A DNA stretch of 64,000 bases from Kitasatospora sp. NBC_00374 (GCF_041434935.1 NZ_CP107964.1:5377001-5441000), one strand, 5' to 3'. Numbered from the stretch's first letter, positions 32,684 through 47,902 are shown. A program made the numbers and translations. Notes: generated from the letters alone by a model not told the origin.

Positions 32684-33895
32684 TCAGTCCTCAGCAGTGT
32701 GCACCAGGGCGAAGGCCTGCCGCGCGATCTCCAGCTCCTCGTCGGTCGGTACGACGGCCACCGCCACCCGTGCGTAGGCGGGCGAGACGATCCGCGGATC
32801 ACCCGATCGGACGGCGTTCAGCTCGGTGTCGACCACGATTCCCAGCCCCTCCAGACCGGCGCAGACGGCCTCCCGGACGGGCGCCGCGTTCTCCCCCACC
32901 CCGGCGGTGAAGACGACCGCGTCCACCCGGCCGAGCACCGCGTAGTAGGCCCCCAGGTACTTGCGCAGCCGGTGGACGTAGGCGTCGAAGGCCAGCGCCG
33001 CGTCGGCGTCGCCCTCGCCCCTGCGGCGCAGGATCTCGCGCATGTCGTTGTCCCCGCACAGCCCGAGCAGGCCGCTGCGGCGGTTCAGCAGCGCATCGAT
33101 CTCATCGATCGTCAGGCCGCCGACCCGGTGCAGGTGGAACACCACGCCGGGGTCGACATCGCCCGATCGGGTGCCCATCACCAGCCCCTCCAGCGGGGTG
33201 AGCCCCATCGAGGTCTCCACACAGACCCCGCCGGCCACCGCCGAGGCGGAGGCCCCGTTGCCCAGGTGCAGGACGATCACGTTGACCTCGGCCGGCTCCT
33301 TGCCGAGCAGCGCGGCGGCGGCCCGGGACACGTACTGGTGCGAGGTCCCGTGGAACCCGTACCGGCGTACCCGGTGCTCGTCCGCGACGGCCCGGTCGAT
33401 CGCGTAGCGCGCCGCGTACTCCGGGAGTGTGGCGTGGAAGGCGGTGTCGAACACGGCCACCTGCGGCAGGTCGGGCCGAAGCCGGCGGGCCACCTCGATG
33501 CCGGTGATGTTGGCGGGGTTGTGCAGCGGCGCGACCGGGACCAGCCGCCGGACCTCGGCCAGCACCTCGTCCGTGATCAGGGTCGGCGCGGTGAACCTCC
33601 GGCCGCCGTGCACCACCCGGTGGCCGATCGCGGCCAGCTCGGGGGAGTCCAGGCCGAGCCCGTCCGCAGCCAGCTCCGCGGCGACGGCCTCCAGGGCCGC
33701 GGCGTGGTCCTCGAAGGGCCGCAGGGCCTCGCGCCGCGCGCCGTCGCGCGGGGTGTGCACCAGCCGGCCGCCGGGTTCGCCGACCCGCTCGGCCAGGCCG
33801 GCGGCCAGCCGGGCGCCGTCCAGCATGTCGATCAACTGGTACTTGACCGAGGACGAGCCCGCGTTCAGGACGAGGACCCGGGTGCCCGCACTCAC
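32684..33895 (-). CDS. ackA: Acetate kinase
   Basis: Interconverts acetyl phosphate plus ADP and acetate plus ATP. It has 403 residues and the ASKHA-fold signatures VLVLNAGSSSVKYQL, RVVHGG, RYGFHGTSHQYVS, LHLGNGASASAV, LTPLEGLVMGTRSGDVDP and the late FTAGVGENAAPVRE. The GTG at 33895 overlaps the pta stop by four bases (GTGA), so the two are cotranslated. The in-frame upstream extension lies inside pta and is not real. Confidence 0.97.
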   Translation of the reverse strand: MSAGTRVLVLNAGSSSVKYQLIDMLDGARLAAGLAERVGEPGGRLVHTPRDGARREALRPFEDHAAALEAVAAELAADGLGLDSPELAAIGHRVVHGGRRFTAPTLITDEVLAEVRRLVPVAPLHNPANITGIEVARRLRPDLPQVAVFDTAFHATLPEYAARYAIDRAVADEHRVRRYGFHGTSHQYVSRAAAALLGKEPAEVNVIVLHLGNGASASAVAGGVCVETSMGLTPLEGLVMGTRSGDVDPGVVFHLHRVGGLTIDEIDALLNRRSGLLGLCGDNDMREILRRRGEGDADAALAFDAYVHRLRKYLGAYYAVLGRVDAVVFTAGVGENAAPVREAVCAGLEGLGIVVDTELNAVRSGDPRIVSPAYARVAVAVVPTDEELEIARQAFALVHTAED

Positions 33896-36042
33896 CGGGC
33901 CGCTCCTTCGCCGGCGGTCCGGGCCTGGACGGCGGTCTGGGCCTGCACGGCGGTGATCGCGACGGTGTGGACGATGTCCTCCACCAGCGCCCCCCGGGAC
34001 AGGTCGTTGACCGGTTTGCGCAGGCCCTGCAGCACCGGGCCGACCGCCACCGCGCCGGCCGAGCGCTGCACGGCCTTGTAGGTGTTGTTGCCGGTGTTCA
34101 GGTCCGGGAAGATCAGCACGGTGGCCCGCCCGGCCACCGGCGAGCCCGGCATCTTGGTGGCCGCGACATGGGCGTCCACCGCCGCGTCGTACTGGATCGG
34201 GCCGTCCACCGGCAGGTCGGGCCGCAGCTCCCGGACGAGCTCGGTGGCCCGGCGGACCTTGTCCACGTCCACGCCCGAGCCGGAGGTGCCGGTCGAGTAC
34301 GAGAGCATCGCCACCCGCGGCTCCACGCCGAACTGGGCGGCGGTCTCGGCGGACTGGATGGCGATGTCGGCCAGCTGCCTGGCGTCCGGGTCGGGGTTGA
34401 CCGCGCAGTCGCCGTAGACCAGCACCCGGTCGGCCAGGCACATGAAGAACACCGAGGAGACGATCGCGGCGTCCGGCGCGGTCTTGATCACCTCGAAGGC
34501 GGGGCGGATGGTCGCGGCGGTGGAGTGCACCGAGCCGGAGACCATGCCGTCGGCGATCCCCTCCTGGACCATCAGGGTGCCGAAGTAGGAGACGTCGGTG
34601 ACCACGTCCAGGGCCAGCTCGACGGTCATGCCCCTGTGGGCCCGCAGCTTCGCGTAGAGCTCGGCGAACTGCCGGCGCAGCGGGCTGGTCGCCGGGTCGA
34701 CGATCCGGACCTGGGTGCGGTCCTGGGTGTCGTCCGGCTGCGGGAGCTCGATGCCGAGGGCGGCGGCCCGGCGGTGCACGGTGTCCGGGGCGCCCAGCAG
34801 GGTGAGGTCGCAGATGTTGCGGCGCAGCAGGACCTCGGCGGCGCGCAGCATCCGGTCCTCGGTGCCCTCCGGCAGCACGATGTGCCGGCGCGCGGCGCGG
34901 GCCCGTTCCAGCAGCTCGTGCTCGAACATCATCGGGGTCACCCGCTCGGAGCGGCTCAGCTCGATCCGCTTGGTCAACTCGGCGGTGTCGACGTGGAGTT
35001 CGAACAGGCCGAGGGCGATCTCGGTCTTCCGTGGGCTGTTCGGGCCGATCTGCCCCTCCAGGTGGGTGAGCGCGGCGGCGGTGATCCAACTGCCCTCCGG
35101 CACCACGGCGACGGGCGTGCCGGGGGCGAGCCGGGCGGCCAGCGCCATCACGTTCGGGCCGGGGTGCTGGCCGAGGGTCAGCAGCACGCCGGCGATCGGC
35201 GGGGCGCCGGCGGCGTGCGCGGCCAGCGAGCCGATCACCAGGTCCGCGCGGTCGCCGGGGGTGACCACCAGGGCGCCCTCGGTGAGCGCGGTCAGGAAGG
35301 TCGGCAGCATCGCGCCACCGAAGACGAACGAGCGCACGTCCCGGGCCAGCCCGGCCGCGTCGCCCAGCAGCACCTCGGCGCCGGTCGCCTCGACCAGCTG
35401 CGCCACGGTCGGGGCGGCCAGTGCCAGCTCCTCCGGGATCACGTACGCGGGCACCGGCAGCTTCTGCGCCAGGGTCTGCTCGACCTGCTGCCTGGCGCCG
35501 GGGGCCACCCGGTTGGCGATCATCGCGAGGGTGGAGCAGCCGAGGTCGGTGTAGGCCCGGTGGGCGTTTCGGACCTCGGCGATCACGGTCTGCGGGTCCT
35601 CGTTCTGCCCGCCGACCACCGGCAGCACCCAGGCGCCGAACTCGTTCGCCAGCCGGGCGTTGAACGCCAGCTCGTCCGGGATGTTGGTGGCGGCGAAGTC
35701 GGTGCCGAGCACCAGCACCGCCTGGCACCTGCGCTCCAGCGCGCGGAACCGGTCGACCAGGGTGGACACCAGCTCGTCCTGCCCCTGCGCGGCCTGCAGT
35801 GCGGCCGCGTCCTCGTAGGTCAGCCCGTACAGCTCGCCGGTCGGCAGGTCCAGCCGGTACCTGTTCCTGAGCAGCTCGACCACGTGGTCGGTGCCGGGCT
35901 CGCCGGGAGCCTGGGCGTGCACCAGCGGGCGGAAGACACCGACCCGGTCCACCTGGCGGGTGAGCAGTTCCATGACCCCGAGCTCGACGGCCTGCCGGCC
36001 GTCCCCCCGATCGATCCCGGTCACGTACACGCTGCGCGCCAC
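33892..36042 (-). CDS. pta: Phosphate acetyltransferase, long form
   Basis: Interconverts acetyl-CoA plus phosphate and acetyl phosphate plus CoA; with AckA it sets the acetyl-phosphate pool. This is the long type (716 residues): an N-terminal AAA/BioD-like domain (MARSVYVTGIDRGDGRQAVELG...VLVLGTDFA), a DRTGG regulatory domain (about 215-340, with VVTPGDRADLVIGSLAAH), and the C-terminal PTA_PTB catalytic domain (MMFEHELLERARAARRHIVLPEGTEDR, GIADGMVSGSVHSTAATIRPA, MLSYSTGTSGSG, FPDLNTGNNTYKAVQR). The usual GKT-like P-loop residues are degenerate (GIDRGDGR). The GTG at 36042 has GGAG eight bases upstream. Confidence 0.96.
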   Translation of the reverse strand: MARSVYVTGIDRGDGRQAVELGVMELLTRQVDRVGVFRPLVHAQAPGEPGTDHVVELLRNRYRLDLPTGELYGLTYEDAAALQAAQGQDELVSTLVDRFRALERRCQAVLVLGTDFAATNIPDELAFNARLANEFGAWVLPVVGGQNEDPQTVIAEVRNAHRAYTDLGCSTLAMIANRVAPGARQQVEQTLAQKLPVPAYVIPEELALAAPTVAQLVEATGAEVLLGDAAGLARDVRSFVFGGAMLPTFLTALTEGALVVTPGDRADLVIGSLAAHAAGAPPIAGVLLTLGQHPGPNVMALAARLAPGTPVAVVPEGSWITAAALTHLEGQIGPNSPRKTEIALGLFELHVDTAELTKRIELSRSERVTPMMFEHELLERARAARRHIVLPEGTEDRMLRAAEVLLRRNICDLTLLGAPDTVHRRAAALGIELPQPDDTQDRTQVRIVDPATSPLRRQFAELYAKLRAHRGMTVELALDVVTDVSYFGTLMVQEGIADGMVSGSVHSTAATIRPAFEVIKTAPDAAIVSSVFFMCLADRVLVYGDCAVNPDPDARQLADIAIQSAETAAQFGVEPRVAMLSYSTGTSGSGVDVDKVRRATELVRELRPDLPVDGPIQYDAAVDAHVAATKMPGSPVAGRATVLIFPDLNTGNNTYKAVQRSAGAVAVGPVLQGLRKPVNDLSRGALVEDIVHTVAITAVQAQTAVQARTAGEGAAR

Positions 36043-36214
36043 GTGGCTGTCTCCGTTCCCTCGCGGTTGTGGGGCATCCCTCGCTCCGACCATACATTCG
36101 CCGTCCGTACGGAAGGGCGAAGGTGGATGTCGCCACAGGAAACAGGGGGCCCAGGCCCTTGACGGGCGGGGCCGGCGACCCGGGCCGCCCGGGCGGGCGG
36201 CGGCGACGGAACGG

Positions 36215-36264
36215 GTCACGCGGCGCCGGCCGAGGCGGGGGAGCCTCGGCCGGCGCCGCGTGAC
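36215..36264 (-). terminator. 22-base-pair perfect hairpin terminator of glgB
   Basis: Two perfect 22-base arms (36215-36236 and 36243-36264) around a 6-base loop, 38 bases past the glgB stop. It insulates mak-glgB from pta, whose start is 170 bases further on. Confidence 0.85.
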
Positions 36265-36302
36265 GGTTCGCCGGGGGTCGTCCCCGGCTGCCGGGCCGGG
36301 GG

Positions 36303-38792
<2,490 letters not shown>

Positions 38793-38827
38793 GACGGAAT
38801 CCTCCTGCGGCGGTGGTTGAGCGGGGG

Positions 38828-40318
38828 TCAGACGGTGAGGGCCAGGCGGTTGATGGCGGCCAGCGGGATGGGCAGCCAGCTGGGCCGGTGGCGGGCCTCG
38901 TACACCACCTCGTAGACCGCCTTGTCGATCTCCAGGGCGCGCATCAGCTCCGGGGCGGCCGCGGGGTCGGCGCCGCCGCCCGCGGTGTACCCGGCGCAGT
39001 ACGCGGCCCGGTTGCGCGCGGCCCAGGCGGCCGCCAGGTGGGCGAGCTCGGGGTCGGTGCCGGGTGCTCCGGCCAGCAGGTGGGCGGCCGCGTAGTCGAA
39101 CGAGCGGAGCATCGCCGCGACGTCCCGCAGAGCGGGTTGCGGCAGCCGTCGTTCGGCCAGCGGCTTGGCGGGCTCGCCCTCGAAGTCCAGCAGCACCCAA
39201 CCGTGCGGGGTGCGCATGGCCTGGCCGAGGTGCAGGTCGCCGTGGATCCGCTGGATCGGCAGGCCGTCCAGGTGGTCGGCGGTGAGCTGCTGGAACGCGG
39301 CGCGCAGCGCCGAGCGGTAGCGCAGCAGCCCGGGGACGGCGGCCACCGCGCTGTCCAGCCGGTCGGCCATCGCGCCGGCCAGCCGGGCGATCCGCTCCCG
39401 GTCGAGCCGGTCGGTGGGCATCGACCGGGCCAGCACCCGGTGCACCTCGGCGGTGGCCCGGCCGAGCCGGTGCGCCTCGATGGCGAAGTTGCCGGGGGAG
39501 GGGTCGCCCTTGAGCCGGGCGACCTGGTCCAGGGCGAGCTCCCAGCCGTCCTCGGCGTCCGGCAGGTAGCGCTGGAGCAGGCCGAGAGTGGCCGGTTCCG
39601 ATCGCTCCAGGCGGCTCTCGAACCACGCGGCGACCCGCGGGATCCGGGTGGAGCCGGCCCGGGAGAGCGCGAGCGAGAGCTCCAGATCCGGGTTGGTGCC
39701 CGGGCTGATCCGGCGGAACAGCTTGAGGATGAAGGAGGTGCCGTAGATGACCGAGCTGTTGGACTGCTCCGCGGTGGAGGCCCGTCCGGGCAGGTTGCTC
39801 GGCAGGCCAGGCCCGGGGGTGCGACGGAACGAGAGCGGGCCGAACCGGTCGCCGGTGGCCAGGTGTTCCAGCAGCCGCCCGGTGAGCTCGGGGTCGTGCA
39901 CGGCGTCGTAGAGCTGGGCGCCGTCGTAGGTGGTGCCGTCCAGCCGGCCGAGGACGGCGCCGGGGGGGATCCCGCCGGGATCCTTCGAGCGGATCCCCAG
40001 CAGGAGCTGGTAGATGTCGCCCTGGGCGGCCGGCCCGGTGCCCTGTTCCACCCGCAGCAGCAGGTGCAGCAGTGCGGGGTCGCCGACCTGCAGCGGGGTG
40101 CCGACCACGGGGGTGAGCCCGGTGATCGCGCGCCCCTTGCCGGCGAACCAGCGCTGGGTGGGGAGCCAGGCGGCGATCAGCGGCAGCGCGGCGTGGACCA
40201 GCTCGCTGACCCCCGCAGCAGTTCTCCGGGCCCCGGATCCGCGCGTACTGACGGACCCGGGGGCGCCGTCGGGCGTGTCGCGGTGCACTTGGGCTTGAGA
40301 ACGGGAGGTTTCGGACAT
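38828..40318 (-). CDS. mak: Maltokinase
   Basis: Phosphorylates maltose with ATP to alpha-maltose-1-phosphate, the GlgE donor. The 496-residue protein has an aminoglycoside-phosphotransferase-like fold: N-terminal cap with LPTQRWFAGKGR, the kinase N-lobe (VIYGTSFILKLFRRISPGTNPDLEL), the catalytic IQRIHGDLHLGQAM and metal-binding VLLDFEGEPAKPL. The first 40 residues are Ser/Thr/Arg-rich and look disordered. ATG 40318 follows AAAGGGAG closely. Gene order mak-glgB and glgE-treS supports the assignment; in some actinobacteria mak is fused to treS, but here it is separate. Confidence 0.95.
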   Translation of the reverse strand: MSETSRSQAQVHRDTPDGAPGSVSTRGSGARRTAAGVSELVHAALPLIAAWLPTQRWFAGKGRAITGLTPVVGTPLQVGDPALLHLLLRVEQGTGPAAQGDIYQLLLGIRSKDPGGIPPGAVLGRLDGTTYDGAQLYDAVHDPELTGRLLEHLATGDRFGPLSFRRTPGPGLPSNLPGRASTAEQSNSSVIYGTSFILKLFRRISPGTNPDLELSLALSRAGSTRIPRVAAWFESRLERSEPATLGLLQRYLPDAEDGWELALDQVARLKGDPSPGNFAIEAHRLGRATAEVHRVLARSMPTDRLDRERIARLAGAMADRLDSAVAAVPGLLRYRSALRAAFQQLTADHLDGLPIQRIHGDLHLGQAMRTPHGWVLLDFEGEPAKPLAERRLPQPALRDVAAMLRSFDYAAAHLLAGAPGTDPELAHLAAAWAARNRAAYCAGYTAGGGADPAAAPELMRALEIDKAVYEVVYEARHRPSWLPIPLAAINRLALTV

Positions 40319-40485
40319 GACTCCCTTTCCCCGGAAGCGGGCGGACTGCCCGACGGGTCCTGGCCGGGTCCGTCAGTCTTCCGGATTTCGGCGGCGCGGC
40401 GGCGACGGCACGCGAGCGGGGCTCGGGTGTCACGCCATAGTGTGGGTGGCCGTTGGGCTGTTCTCCGTACGCGGTGGTGCAGAGG

Positions 40486-40525
40486 CCTCCGGGGGCGCGG
40501 GGTGGTGCTCTCGCGCCCCCGGAGG
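40486..40525 (-). terminator. Hairpin terminator of glgE-treS
   Basis: A perfect 14-base-pair stem with a 12-base loop, 49 bases past the treS stop. Its presence suggests that mak-glgB has its own promoter in 40319-40485. Confidence 0.75.
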
Positions 40526-40573
40526 GTTCGATGCTGTGGGGCCTGATGGATCGTTACTTCGTCGGTCGCGGTG

Positions 40574-42273
40574 CTACTTCGCGCCGGGCTTGCGCAGCTG
40601 GAACCAGTAGAAGCCGTGCCCGGCCAGGGTGAGCAGGTAGGGCCACTCGCCGATGGACGGGAAGCGCACGCCGCCGATCAGCTCGACCGGGTACCGTCCC
40701 CCGTACCGCCGCAGGTCCAGTTCGGTCGGTTGTGCGAACCGCGAGAAGTTGTTCACGCACATGACCAGGTCTCCCTCGTACTCGCGCACGAAGGCCAGTA
40801 CTGCGGGGTTGCTGGACGGCAGCTCGGTGTAGCTGCCGAGGCCGAACGCAGGGTTGAGCTTGCGGATCTCGATCATGCGACGCGTCCAGTGCAGCAGCGA
40901 GCTCGAACTGCTCTGCTGTGCCTCGACGTTGGTCACCTGATAGCCGTACACCGGGTCCATGATGGGCGGCAGACTGAGCCTGCCCGGGTCGGCGGAGGAG
41001 AAACCCGCGTTGCGGTCCGGCGTCCACTGCATCGGCGTCCGGACGCCGTCCCGGTCGCCCAGCCAGATGTTGTCGCCCATCCCGATCTCGTCGCCGTAGT
41101 AGAGCACCGGGGAGCCGGGCAGCGAGAGCAGCAGGGCGGTGAACAGCTCGATCTGGTTCCGGTCGTTCTCCAGCAGCGGGGCGAGCCGCCTGCGGATGCC
41201 CACGTTGGCCCGCATCCGCGGGTCCTTCGCGTACTCCGCGTACATGTAGTCGCGCTCCTCGTCGGTGACCATCTCCAGGGTCAGCTCGTCGTGGTTGCGC
41301 AGGAAGATGCCCCACTGGCAGCCGGACGGGATGTCCGGGGTCTTGGCGAGGATCTCGGAGACCGGGTAGCGGGACTCCCGGCGTACGGCCATGAAGATCC
41401 GCGGCATCACCGGGAAGTGGAAGGCCATGTGGCACTCGTCGCCGCCGGAGGCGAAGTCGCCGAAGTAGTCGACCACGTCCTCCGGCCACTGGTTGGCCTC
41501 CGCCAGCAGCACCGTGTCCGGGTAGTCCGCGTCGATCTCCTTGCGCAGCCGGCGCAGGAACTCGTGGGTCTCCGGGAGGTTCTCGCAGTTGGTGCCCTCG
41601 CGGGCGTAGAGGTAGGGCACCGCGTCCAGCCGGAAGCCGTCGATGCCCAGGTCCAGCCAGAACCGCAGGGCCGCGATCACCTCCTCCTCGACCCGCGGGT
41701 TGTCGTAGTTCAGGTCCGGCTGGTGGGAGAAGAACCGGTGCCAGAAGTACTGCTTGCGGACCGGGTCGTAGGTCCAGTTGGAGGTCTCGGTGTCGACGAA
41801 GATGACCCGGGCGTCCGGGTACTGCTTGTCGTCGTCGGCCCACATGTAGAAGTCGCCGTACGGCCCGTCCGGGTCGTTGCGGGACGCCTGGAACCACGGG
41901 TGCTGGTCGCTGGTGTGGTTGACCACGAAGTCGATGATCACCCGCATCCCGCGCAGGTGGGCGGCGTCCACGAACTCGACGAAGTCGGCCAGGTCGCCGA
42001 ACTCGGGCAGCACCGACTTGTAGTCCGCCACGTCGTACCCGCCGTCCCGCAGCGGGGAGGCGAAGAACGGCGGCAGCCAGAGGCAGTCCACGCCGAGCCA
42101 CTGCAGGTAGTCGAGCTTCTCGGTGAGGCCCTTGAGGTCCCCGACGCCGTCGCCGTTGCTGTCCTGGAAGGACCGCACCAGGACCTCGTAGAAGACCGCG
42201 CGTTTGAACCAGTCGGGATCCCGGTCCTTGCGCGGCGTCTCGGCGAAGGTGTCGGGGACGGGCTCGTTGACTG

Positions 42274-42277
<4 letters not shown>
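40574..42277 (-). CDS. treS: Trehalose synthase / maltose alpha-D-glucosyltransferase
   Basis: Isomerises trehalose and maltose, feeding maltose to maltokinase. The 567-residue GH13 enzyme has DPDWFKRAVFYEVLVRSF at the start, the Ca/active-site region VIIDFVVNHTSDQHPWF, the nucleophile Asp in GIDGFRLDAVPYL, the acid/base Glu in VLLAEANQWPED and the third Asp in FLRNHDELTLEM. No C-terminal kinase domain is present. The GTG at 42277 overlaps the glgE stop by four bases (GTGA), with GGAGG upstream, so GlgE and TreS are coupled. Confidence 0.96.
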
Positions 42278-44538
<2,261 letters not shown>

Positions 44539-45178
44539 GCCAAACTCCTGCCCGAGATCGGCGGCGGCTCCCGCGGGCCGGTGGCCGGGGAGTGCCGGAG
44601 GAACTGCTGGCTGAGGAAGGACGTGCGACCGGAAGCCTGCCCGCACCGACGCGCCCGGCAACCTGCTCACCGGCCCGCGACCGCGACTCGTGTTCCCGAG
44701 CAGGCGCGCGCGTCCCGGCGCGCGCCGCTCGGGGTACGCCCCGAGGTGACCCAACCCAACCGGAAACGAGCGGAGCAGGGATGAGGACACGCGTTCAGAA
44801 CGCAGCTCAGGGCCGAATGGGCTAAGGAAGAAAAAGGTTCGTCAACGAGATGCTCCCGGACCTGGAGCAGCAGGGCGCGCCAACCGGCTCGCACTCCCCG
44901 CGGCACCAACGACCTTTGTGCATCCTCGCACCACCGGCAAGTCCTCGGGGCGGGTATGCACCCGTTTTTGGCCGATGAACGGGGGCAAATCAGACACCCG
45001 ACATGCAGCTGTTCCCAAGTGTTTACGCGCCCAGTGCGCGCCCTCCGGCCATCACGCGCCCCCTGCGCCCCCCGTGTGCCGGAGTGCGCCCGATGCGATC
45101 TCACCAATGGTCCGAACGGGTGCGCAATACGGTAGTTGACGCCCCTTCAGGCGCTCTGCGGGGTCTACGCTTCAGGCC
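44539..45178. other. glgE/glgP divergent control region
   Basis: 640 bases without a credible gene. Two hairpins lie on the glgE side: CTCGGGG-TACG-CCCCGAG at 44728-44745 and GCGTT-CAG-AACGC at 44791-44803, both of which would sit in a long glgE leader. A -35-like TTGACG occurs at 45136 near glgP but has no properly spaced -10. The size suggests regulated divergent promoters. Confidence 0.5.
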
Positions 45179-47902
45179 GTGAAGGCAATCCGCAGATTCA
45201 CCGTCCGCACCGTCCTGCCCGAGCAACTCCAGCCGCTGCACGAACTCGCGCTCAACCTGCGCTGGTCCTGGCACCCCGAGACCAGGGAGCTGTTCCGCTC
45301 GGTCGACCCCGAGGTGTGGGCCGCCGTCGGGGAGGACCCGGTCAGGCTGCTCGGCGAGGTACCGGCGGCCCGGCTCTCCGCACTCGCCGCCGACCGGCGG
45401 TTCCTGCGCCGGCTCGGCGACCTCGCGGACGACCTCCGCGACTACCTCACCGGCCCCCGCTGGTACCAGTCCGCACTCCCCCCGGGAGACGGCGCGGGCC
45501 CGCTGCCCGCCGCCATCGCCTACTTCTCGCCCGAGTACGGCATCGCCGCCGCCCTGCCCCAGTACTCCGGCGGGCTCGGCATCCTGGCCGGCGACCACCT
45601 CAAGGCCGCCAGCGACCTCGGCGTGCCGATCATCGGCGTCGGCCTGTTCTACCGGCACGGCTACTTCCGGCAGTCGCTCTCCCGGGACGGCTGGCAGCAG
45701 GAGCGCTACCCGCTGCTCGACCCGGACGAGCTGGCCGTCAGCCTGCTCCGCGAGCCGGACGGCTCCCCCTGCCGGGTCGACCTCGCCCTGCCGGCCGGCC
45801 GCAGCCTGGCCGCGCACATCTGGAAGGCCCAGGTGGGGCGCGTCCCGCTGCTGCTGCTGGACTCGGACATCGAGGCCAACGGCCCCGCCGAGCGCAACGT
45901 CACCGACCGCCTCTACGGCGGCGGCAGCGAGCACCGGCTGATGCAGGAAATACTGCTGGGCATCGGCGGCGTCCGGGCCGTGCGCAGCTACTGCCGGCTC
46001 ACCGGGCACGCCGCCCCCGAGGTCTTCCACACCAACGAGGGCCACGCCGGCTTCCTCGGCCTGGAGCGGATCCGCGAGCTGGTCGGCGCGGACGAGAAAC
46101 CGGCCGAGGGCGTCGCCGCCCCCGACGAGCCGCCGCTGGACTTCGGCGCGGCCCTGGAGGCCGTCCGGGCCGGCACCCTGTTCACCACCCACACCCCGGT
46201 CCCGGCGGGCATCGACCGCTTCGACCGGGACCTGGTCGCCCGACACTTCAGCGGCGACGCCGCGCTGCCCGGCGTCCCGGTCGAGCAGGTGCTCGCGCTC
46301 GGCGCCGAGAGCTGGACGGGCGGGGATCCGAAGCTCTTCAACATGGCGGCCATGGGCCTGCGGCTGGCCCAGCGCGCCAACGGTGTGTCCACCCTGCACG
46401 GCGAGGTCAGCCGGGCCATGTTCAACGGCCTGTGGCCGGGCTTCGACGCCGCCGAGGTGCCGATCACCTCGGTCACCAACGGCGTGCACGCCCCCACCTG
46501 GATCGACCCGGCGGTGGTCCGCCTCGGCGCCGGCGAGATCGGCCTGGAGCGGGCCGAGGACGCCATGACCATCGGTGAGGCCAAGCGCTGGACCGGCCTG
46601 GAGCGGATCGGCAACGCCGACATCTGGGAGCTGCGCCGCACCCTGCGGGCCCAGCTGGTGGAGGAGGCCCGCAGCCGGGTGCGCGCCTCCTGGCGCCAGC
46701 GCGGCGCAGGCGAGGCGGAGCTGGGCTGGGTCGCCACGGCCCTCGACCCGGACGTGCTGACCATCGGCTTCGCCCGGCGGGTCCCCTCGTACAAGCGGCT
46801 CACGCTGATGCTCCGCGACCAGGAGCGGCTGCGCTCGCTGCTGCTGCACCCGACCAGGCCGGTGCAGATCGTGGTGGCGGGCAAGGCGCACCCCGCGGAC
46901 GACGGCGGCAAGCGGCTGATCCAGCAGCTGGTCGCGTTCGCGGACGACCACGCCGTGCGGCACCGGATCGTCTTCCTGCCGGACTACGACATGGCGATGG
47001 CCACGCACCTGTACCCCGGCTGCGACGTCTGGCTGAACAACCCGCTGCGCCCGCTGGAGGCCTGTGGCACCTCCGGGATGAAGGCCGCCCTCAACGGCTG
47101 CCTCAACCTGTCCATCCTGGACGGCTGGTGGGACGAGTGGTACGACGGGCAGAACGGCTGGGCCATCCCCACCGCGGACAGCGCGGGCCTCGGCCGGCTC
47201 GACCCGGAGAGCGCCGAGGCCGAGAAGCGGGACGACATCGAGGCCGCCGCGCTCTACGACCTGATCGAGCACCAGGTCGCCGCCCGGTTCTACGACCGGG
47301 GCGCGGACGGGCTGCCGCACCGCTGGATCGCGATGGTCCGGCACACCCTGGTCACCCTCGGCCCGAAGGTGCTGGCCGGCCGGATGGTCCGCGAGTACGT
47401 CGAGCGGCTGTACGCGCCGGCGGCCAACGCCCGGCGCGAGCTGGCCGCGGCCGAGCCCGGTGGCCCGTCGTACCCGGGCGCCCGGGAGCTGGCGGAGTGG
47501 AAGGCCCGGGTCCGGCAGGCCTGGCCGGCCGTCCGGGTCGAGCACGTCGAGGCGGACGGGCCGGACGAGGCCCAGGAGCTGGGCGCCACGCTGGCCCTGC
47601 GGGTGCAGGTCTCGCTCGGCCCGCTGCAGCCGACCGACGTCGAGGTACAGGTGGTCTCCGGCCGGGTGGACGAGAGCGACGGCATCTCCGACGCCGTCGC
47701 GATCGCCCTCAAGCCCGCCGGCGGACCGGACCTGGACGGCCGCCGCCGCTACGAGGGCTCGCTGGAGCTCTCCCGCACCGGCCCGTTCGGCTACACCGTC
47801 CGGGTGCTGCCGGCCCACCCGCTGCTGGCCTCCCCGGCCGAGCTCGGGCTGATCTCCCTCCCCCCGGAGGCGGTCGGGATGGACGCGGGCGTCCTGCGCT
47901 GA
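45179..47902 (+). CDS. glgP: Alpha-glucan (maltodextrin/glycogen) phosphorylase
   Basis: Cleaves alpha-1,4-glucans with phosphate to glucose-1-phosphate. The protein has 907 residues, the length of the actinobacterial type that carries an N-terminal DUF3417 domain (FTVRTVLPEQLQPLHELALNLRWSW) before the GT35 barrel. Visible features are FSPEYGIAAALPQYSGGLGILAGDHLKAASDLG, VFHTNEGHAGF, the phosphate-site VPSYKRLTLML and the PLP-lysine region EACGTSGMKAALNG. The GTG at 45179 matches the family start (KAIRRFTV). It acts opposite to glgE-glgB, from which it is divergently transcribed. Confidence 0.96.
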   Translation: MKAIRRFTVRTVLPEQLQPLHELALNLRWSWHPETRELFRSVDPEVWAAVGEDPVRLLGEVPAARLSALAADRRFLRRLGDLADDLRDYLTGPRWYQSALPPGDGAGPLPAAIAYFSPEYGIAAALPQYSGGLGILAGDHLKAASDLGVPIIGVGLFYRHGYFRQSLSRDGWQQERYPLLDPDELAVSLLREPDGSPCRVDLALPAGRSLAAHIWKAQVGRVPLLLLDSDIEANGPAERNVTDRLYGGGSEHRLMQEILLGIGGVRAVRSYCRLTGHAAPEVFHTNEGHAGFLGLERIRELVGADEKPAEGVAAPDEPPLDFGAALEAVRAGTLFTTHTPVPAGIDRFDRDLVARHFSGDAALPGVPVEQVLALGAESWTGGDPKLFNMAAMGLRLAQRANGVSTLHGEVSRAMFNGLWPGFDAAEVPITSVTNGVHAPTWIDPAVVRLGAGEIGLERAEDAMTIGEAKRWTGLERIGNADIWELRRTLRAQLVEEARSRVRASWRQRGAGEAELGWVATALDPDVLTIGFARRVPSYKRLTLMLRDQERLRSLLLHPTRPVQIVVAGKAHPADDGGKRLIQQLVAFADDHAVRHRIVFLPDYDMAMATHLYPGCDVWLNNPLRPLEACGTSGMKAALNGCLNLSILDGWWDEWYDGQNGWAIPTADSAGLGRLDPESAEAEKRDDIEAAALYDLIEHQVAARFYDRGADGLPHRWIAMVRHTLVTLGPKVLAGRMVREYVERLYAPAANARRELAAAEPGGPSYPGARELAEWKARVRQAWPAVRVEHVEADGPDEAQELGATLALRVQVSLGPLQPTDVEVQVVSGRVDESDGISDAVAIALKPAGGPDLDGRRRYEGSLELSRTGPFGYTVRVLPAHPLLASPAELGLISLPPEAVGMDAGVLR

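Noticed and set aside
44539..44790. In-frame extension of glgE upstream of 44538
   Set aside because: No ribosome-binding site and no similarity; ATG 44538 has AGGAG six bases upstream. The basic tail after 44538 is kept because it is in frame behind that site.
45136..45178. Promoter for glgP from TTGACG at 45136
   Set aside because: The only -10-like element, TACGCT at 45166, is 24 bases away, too far for a standard promoter.
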